DNA from: an uncultured Bacillota bacterium
Lineage (GTDB): Bacteria; Bacillota_I; Bacilli_A; RF39; UBA660
NCBI GenBank assembly: GCA_946540075.1
Contig: CAMNHZ010000030.1
Coordinates: forward strand, 1-9,483
Reading direction: 5' to 3'
Length of the DNA: 9,483 nt
Positions 5,992 through 9,483 of this stretch are shown here, one piece after another. Position numbers and translations under genes: made by a program. The notes below the pieces were generated by a model. It saw only the letters and a program-made list of their open reading frames with translations, was not told the origin of the DNA and ran no database searches. Position 1 is the stretch's first letter; each line of letters starts with the position of its first letter.

Positions 5992-7044
5992 TTACTCAGT
6001 AATTGAAGTTGTTTGACTTAATGGTTGAATTTGAATATAAGTATTTCCATCATTTACTTTTATCTCAGTACCATCATTATAAGTATATTTAGTCTTACTT
6101 TCTCTTGATGACTTACTCCACTTAATTGGAACTGCACTACCATCAGTTATATAATATCCTTCTCCAGTACCAACATTATCAATATCTTGTCTACCATAAG
6201 AATCAATACTAGAATTATTCATTTTAGCAATAATTATATTTTTAGCAGTATATTGCTTACCAGTTATAGCATCCTTATGAACTTCCCCGTTTACAAAACG
6301 ATTATAAACTTTATTATCAGAATCATAAGTGTAGCTAGTAGTAATATATGTAGAATATGGAATTACGACTTTATTAGCAACCATAGCTCCTTCTTTTTCA
6401 CTTAAACTAACTTCTTTTACACTATAATTAAGTAAAAGTTTTGAATCACTTGTCATACGATAACCTTTACTCTTAGCAACACTCTTAATTTTTTCAATAC
6501 TAGTAAATGCTGTATGTTCACTAGCAACATTTAAGTTTCTATCACGCCAGAAGGCAGAAGAATCAGTTAATCCGTTAATATTATTAATACCATATTTAGA
6601 TATGTCACTTTGAGCAAGTGGGCTCCATCCAAAATGTGTATATATTGCATCATTTTCCATTGCATAATCTAAGAAATAATGACGTGATGATCTAACTGAA
6701 CCAATTTTAGCAGTATCTTTATCTTTAAATATTGCCATCATTCTAGTAAGACCACCTTCAACAATAATTTCATATGTAAGGTATGCATCTTGTAATCCAG
6801 CATGATTCATACGAGCAGATTTATGATTGTTAATCATAACTGCAATATTTCTTGTTTTACTATCAGGATCTACAATCTTTAATTTCTTTATATGAATCTT
6901 ATTAGGTTTTATATTTAGTTTTTCACTTAATTCTCCGTTATTATTTTTATAAAACCAAAAACCACCTATAGCTAGTACAACTAACAATAATAATAAAACT
7001 TTCTTCTTAGTACTCATTCTTTTTCCTTTTTTTCTCTTTGCCAT
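5992..7044 (-). CDS. DUF3048 (YerB-type) membrane-anchored extracellular protein
   Basis: A 350-aa protein with both halves of the YerB/DUF3048 family. The N-terminal domain (about 58-205) has RNIAVMINNHKSAR (65-78), YEIIVEGGLTRMMAIF (91-106) and IGSVRSSRHYFLDYA (114-128). The C-terminal domain (about 225-342) ends in DNVGTGEGYYITDGSAVP (289-306) and a late WSKSSRESKT...IQIQP stretch. The function of the family is not established to my knowledge. Bacillus YerB is a lipoprotein; here there is a lysine/arginine-rich N-terminus (KRKKGKR, STKKK) and a single hydrophobic segment (about 16-32) with no cysteine, so it is probably held by an uncleaved signal anchor with the domains outside. The ATG at 7044 is preceded by AGGAG at ten bases. 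It lies downstream of the rseP terminator and upstream of the HD gene with no visible terminator between, so the two may be partly co-transcribed. Confidence 0.92.
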   Translation of the reverse strand: MAKRKKGKRMSTKKKVLLLLLVVLAIGGFWFYKNNNGELSEKLNIKPNKIHIKKLKIVDPDSKTRNIAVMINNHKSARMNHAGLQDAYLTYEIIVEGGLTRMMAIFKDKDTAKIGSVRSSRHYFLDYAMENDAIYTHFGWSPLAQSDISKYGINNINGLTDSSAFWRDRNLNVASEHTAFTSIEKIKSVAKSKGYRMTSDSKLLLNYSVKEVSLSEKEGAMVANKVVIPYSTYITTSYTYDSDNKVYNRFVNGEVHKDAITGKQYTAKNIIIAKMNNSSIDSYGRQDIDNVGTGEGYYITDGSAVPIKWSKSSRESKTKYTYNDGTEIKVNDGNTYIQIQPLSQTTSITE

Positions 7045-7065
7045 AATAACATCACTCCTATAATA

Positions 7066-7074
7066 ATTTTAGCA
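7066..7074 (-). promoter_or_regulatory. Candidate extended -10 for the DUF3048 gene
   Basis: TGCTAAAAT on the minus strand fits TG-n-TAAAAT. Predicted start would be near 7059, at the edge of the AGGAG site, leaving an unusually short leader of about 15 bases. A TTGAAT lies 19 bases upstream. A more distal TTTACA with a 17-base spacer to ATTAAT is an alternative. Which is used cannot be decided here. Confidence 0.35.
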
Positions 7075-7180
7075 TATAACTCATTAAAACATTCAAATAA
7101 ATTAATACTTCGTTGTAAATATATGTAAATGATATTTTACTACTCCTTTAAAAATATTAACTTTTAATAATGAATATCAC

Positions 7181-7206
7181 AAAAAAAGACTATTTAAAAC
7201 AGTCTT
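7181..7206 (-). terminator. Intrinsic terminator of the cdsA-rseP operon
   Basis: A 9-bp stem with one G-U pair (AAGACTGTT / AATAGTCTT, 7206-7186) closed by a three-base loop, followed by a T-run of seven (7187-7181). The rseP TAA stop (7196-7194) falls in the hairpin. Confidence 0.75.
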
Positions 7207-8243
7207 AAAACATCGTTAAATGTAATATATAACATTAGTATCATTAATAATACTAAAAATACTGTATGAATTGTATTTTCTAATTTTGGATTAACAGGAC
7301 TTCCTTTAATTTTCTCTATAATTAAGAATAAAACATGTCCACCATCAAACGCTGGAATTGGAAGCAAATTAATTAAACCAACATTAATACAAATATAAGC
7401 AAGTAAATATATTAAATTTGATAATCCTGTTTTTAATGTAGCCCCTACTACACTAAATATTCCAACAGGACCAGATAAATTCTTTATTGAAAGTGCGCCT
7501 GTTATTAGATAAAACAGAATTGATAACATTTGATAGAATAAACTTAAAAACTTAGTAATTGCATATTGTAGTGATACTAATAAACCTCTATCAACTTTAG
7601 ATTCTATTTCAAATCCATAACGATAAACACTCTCACCTTTAACTATTTCCTTTTTAGGTTTTATAATTAATGTTTCTATATTACCACTTGCATGTTTTAC
7701 AACCATAGTTGATTCTTTCTTACCTGCTATTTGTAGTTTTAATAACAGATCATCAGAATTAAGTACCTTATGATTGTTTATTGATAAAATCTTATCATCC
7801 TTTTTTAGCCCTACTTTATATGCAGGTGAAGACTTACTAACCTTAGATATAACTGGATCCATTGATGGTGCTCCATTTACAAGACTTAAGATAAAAAGTA
7901 AGAAGATTGCAAGTAAGAAATTCATCATAACTCCTGCAATCATAACCATTAATCTTTCACTCCAACTTTTAGATTGCATTCTTTTTTCTTCTGGTATTTT
8001 TTCATCAACTTCTATTTCTTCACCAGCCATTTGAACATATCCACCGATTGGTAAAGCTCGAATTGAATACTCTGTTTCATCATTCTTTCTAGTAAACTTA
8101 AAAATACGAGGTCCCATTCCTATTGAAAATTCGTATACATAAATTCCTGCTTTCTTTGCAAAGATGAAATGTCCAAATTCATGAACTAAAACAGTTATTC
8201 CTAAAACAAATATGAATGCGATAAATGTTATTAAAAAGTTCAT
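7194..8243 (-). CDS. rseP: RIP metalloprotease RseP/RasP (site-2 protease, M50B)
   Basis: Intramembrane zinc protease that cuts membrane-anchored regulators (anti-sigma factors in characterised species) and signal-peptide remnants within the bilayer. The 349-aa protein has the zinc site HEFGH (21-25) in the first membrane segment and the family motif PIGGYVQM (65-72). A PDZ domain (about 126-198) is followed by SGPVGI (257-262), and the third zinc ligand is in the last catalytic segment, NLLPIPAFDGGH (292-303, D300). Roughly four membrane segments; length is typical for Firmicutes RasP. ATG at 8243 has AAGGA about five bases upstream. It follows cdsA by 12 bases and shares its promoter. In many Firmicutes dxr separates cdsA and rseP; it is absent here. 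No anti-sigma factor gene is visible nearby, so the substrate is unknown. Confidence 0.96.
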   Translation of the reverse strand: MNFLITFIAFIFVLGITVLVHEFGHFIFAKKAGIYVYEFSIGMGPRIFKFTRKNDETEYSIRALPIGGYVQMAGEEIEVDEKIPEEKRMQSKSWSERLMVMIAGVMMNFLLAIFLLFILSLVNGAPSMDPVISKVSKSSPAYKVGLKKDDKILSINNHKVLNSDDLLLKLQIAGKKESTMVVKHASGNIETLIIKPKKEIVKGESVYRYGFEIESKVDRGLLVSLQYAITKFLSLFYQMLSILFYLITGALSIKNLSGPVGIFSVVGATLKTGLSNLIYLLAYICINVGLINLLPIPAFDGGHVLFLIIEKIKGSPVNPKLENTIHTVFLVLLMILMLYITFNDVLRLF

Positions 8244-8255
8244 ATTTCCTTCTTT

Positions 8256-9056
8256 CTATATAATTGAGATAAAAAACATAAATGCTAGCATAATAAATAT
8301 TATACTATCTAATCTATCTAATACTCCTCCGTGTCCTGGCATTATATTAGAAAAATCTTTCTTACCAAAATAACGTTTAATTGCTGAAAATACTAGATCA
8401 CCAAATTGTCCTATTATAGATAAAAATGTTGTCATAAGTATAACAATAGCAATATTTAAATTTGGATTTACTACTACATGATAGAAAGTTCCAGCTATGA
8501 TTATACTCATTAAAGTACCACCAACACTTCCTTCCCATGTCTTTTTTGGTGATATACTTTCTATTAATTTATGACGTCCTACTAACATTCCTACTAAATA
8601 AGCATATGTATCTGTAATAACACTTATTAAGAATAAATAAGCAATTAAAGCTAATCTGACATTACGTAATAAGATTAATAAATTAAATGAAATTCCTAAG
8701 AAGAAAATGCCAGATATTAAATAAAACGCATCATTAACACTATATACTTTTGAATCATGATATACAATTGTAGGTAGTAAATAAGATATAAATAGTGCAG
8801 ATATTACTCTAAAATCAATACTAAACACTAAATCTTTATTATCTACATTAGATAGTACTACCAAAGTTAATATGATATATGATATAAATTCCATAAACTC
8901 TGGCAAATCTTTTTTAGTCTCTTTTATTTTTATAAACTCCCTTAAAGCAAGTAATGACAATACATATATTGCAGCAGTATAAACATATCCACCCATTAGA
9001 AATATTGGTATAGCAATAGCTAAAACTACTATAGCACTTATTGTTCTTGTTTTCAT
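8256..9056 (-). CDS. cdsA: Phosphatidate cytidylyltransferase (CDP-diacylglycerol synthase)
   Basis: Multispan membrane enzyme that converts phosphatidic acid and CTP into CDP-diacylglycerol, the common precursor for phosphatidylserine (pssA in this window), phosphatidylglycerol and cardiolipin. The 266-aa protein matches the full family signature at 224-250: SAIKR, four residues, KDxS, then IMPGHGGVLDRLD. Upstream are DTYAYLVG (149-156) and SPKKTWEGSVGG (169-180), the conserved CTP/metal-binding region. About eight hydrophobic segments; length is typical. ATG at 9056 has GGAGG six bases before it, the strongest Shine-Dalgarno site in the window. It has its own strong promoter and heads an operon with rseP. 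The uppS gene often found upstream in Firmicutes is not the neighbour here. Confidence 0.97.
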   Translation of the reverse strand: MKTRTISAIVVLAIAIPIFLMGGYVYTAAIYVLSLLALREFIKIKETKKDLPEFMEFISYIILTLVVLSNVDNKDLVFSIDFRVISALFISYLLPTIVYHDSKVYSVNDAFYLISGIFFLGISFNLLILLRNVRLALIAYLFLISVITDTYAYLVGMLVGRHKLIESISPKKTWEGSVGGTLMSIIIAGTFYHVVVNPNLNIAIVILMTTFLSIIGQFGDLVFSAIKRYFGKKDFSNIMPGHGGVLDRLDSIIFIMLAFMFFISII

Positions 9057-9088
9057 ATATTACCTCCGATATAATTACTTTCTATTTA

Positions 9089-9117
9089 ATTATATTACAT
9101 CAAATATATTTTTACAA
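9089..9117 (-). promoter_or_regulatory. Promoter of cdsA-rseP
   Basis: TTGTAA (9117-9112) and TATAAT (9094-9089) with a 17-base spacer: -10 perfect, -35 four of six. Predicted start near 9082, leader about 26 bases containing GGAGG. It begins just after the upstream gene's terminator, so cdsA is independently transcribed. Confidence 0.7.
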
Positions 9118-9120
9118 GAG

Positions 9121-9146
9121 AAAAAATAGGACTTTTGCCCTATTTT
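9121..9146 (-). terminator. Intrinsic terminator of the partial right-edge gene
   Basis: A 10-bp stem with one G-U pair (AAAATAGGGC / GTCCTATTTT) and an AAAA loop at 9146-9123, followed by a T-run of six counting the stem end (9126-9121). It lies four bases after the stop codon of the right-edge gene. Confidence 0.8.
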
Positions 9147-9150
9147 ATAA

Positions 9151-9483
9151 TTAATTAAGTAATAAAGAAGCCTTAGTATATTGACTTGCTTCCTCAATAA
9201 AATCTTCTGTAAGATCATATGATTCTTCTTGTTTTGAATGTTTTTCATAATAATTACTTAGTATTTCATCTTGTTCTCTAGTTACTGCTAAAAGAACAGT
9301 ATCTTCTGTTATTTCTGGATTAATACCAGCATCAACAACAATAAACGAAAATTGATCAGAATCAAGATAATTACTTAAAGGTTCATAGTGTATAATTTTA
9401 TTTTTATCAGTATCTAAAAATCTACCTTTTGGAACATTATATATTCTATCATCAATCATCGTTAAAATAGCTAAACTTTTTTC
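9151..9483 (-). CDS. Unidentified protein, C-terminal part only
   Basis: The reading frame is open from the right edge to TAA at 9153-9151, giving 110 residues of the C-terminus. A Met codon at 9459 has no Shine-Dalgarno site before it and the frame continues through it (EKSLAILT), so it is probably internal and the true start is beyond the window. What is visible is acidic and mostly soluble: IYNVPKGRFLD near the start, a hydrophobic strand FSFIVVDAGI, a second strand TVLLAVT, and a charged, probably helical tail rich in Glu and Lys. I do not recognise the family and assign no function. It is the last gene of its transcript, ended by a good terminator. Confidence 0.7.
   Translation of the reverse strand, partial: EKSLAILTMIDDRIYNVPKGRFLDTDKNKIIHYEPLSNYLDSDQFSFIVVDAGINPEITEDTVLLAVTREQDEILSNYYEKHSKQEESYDLTEDFIEEASQYTKASLLLN

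Noticed and set aside
6187..6405. 72-codon open frame on the plus strand
   Set aside because: Antisense to the DUF3048 gene; no ribosome site and no recognisable sequence.
7774..8034. 86-codon open frame on the plus strand
   Set aside because: Antisense to the PDZ part of rseP; a shadow frame of a conserved gene.

Overview
The window is strongly AT-rich and every recognisable gene lies on the minus strand, so transcription runs from high to low coordinates. TGA is used as a stop (psd), Trp is encoded conventionally, Shine-Dalgarno sites are of the AGGAG type, promoters have TATAAT -10 boxes, and CdsA and RseP are adjacent. Together these suggest a low-GC Firmicutes/Bacilli-type bacterium using the standard bacterial code, perhaps one of the small-genome, Mollicutes-like gut lineages. 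That placement is inference; no marker here fixes the species.

Layout in the direction of transcription. (1) 9483-9151: the C-terminal end of an unidentified protein that enters from beyond the window, closed by an intrinsic terminator. (2) 9117-7181: a promoter, cdsA (CDP-diacylglycerol synthase), rseP (site-2 protease) and a terminator. (3) 7074-5407: a membrane-anchored DUF3048/YerB-type protein, then an HD-domain phosphohydrolase with its own promoter and a terminator. (4) 5388-5312: tRNA-Arg(CCT) with encoded CCA and its own -10 box. (5) 5129-946: a tight four-gene operon with an LtaS/MdoB-type membrane phosphotransferase, pssA (phosphatidylserine synthase), psd (phosphatidylserine decarboxylase) and a YbhN/LPG-synthase-TM-type multispan protein, ended by two tandem terminators. 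(6) 932-23: a family 2 glycosyltransferase with its own promoter.

The common theme is the membrane and cell envelope. CdsA makes CDP-diacylglycerol; PssA and Psd convert it to phosphatidylserine and then phosphatidylethanolamine (PE). The co-transcribed phosphotransferase probably takes a headgroup from a phospholipid outside the cell, and the YbhN-type protein may move or modify a lipid. The glycosyltransferase next door probably builds a surface glycan or glycolipid.

Most of the window is ordinary chromosome; I see no mobile element, CRISPR array, phage gene or defence system. The points most worth checking are the coupling of an LtaS/MdoB-like enzyme to a complete PE pathway, a probable ATT start codon for the flippase-like gene, and the unidentified protein at the right edge. 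All gaps between genes are under 300 bases.
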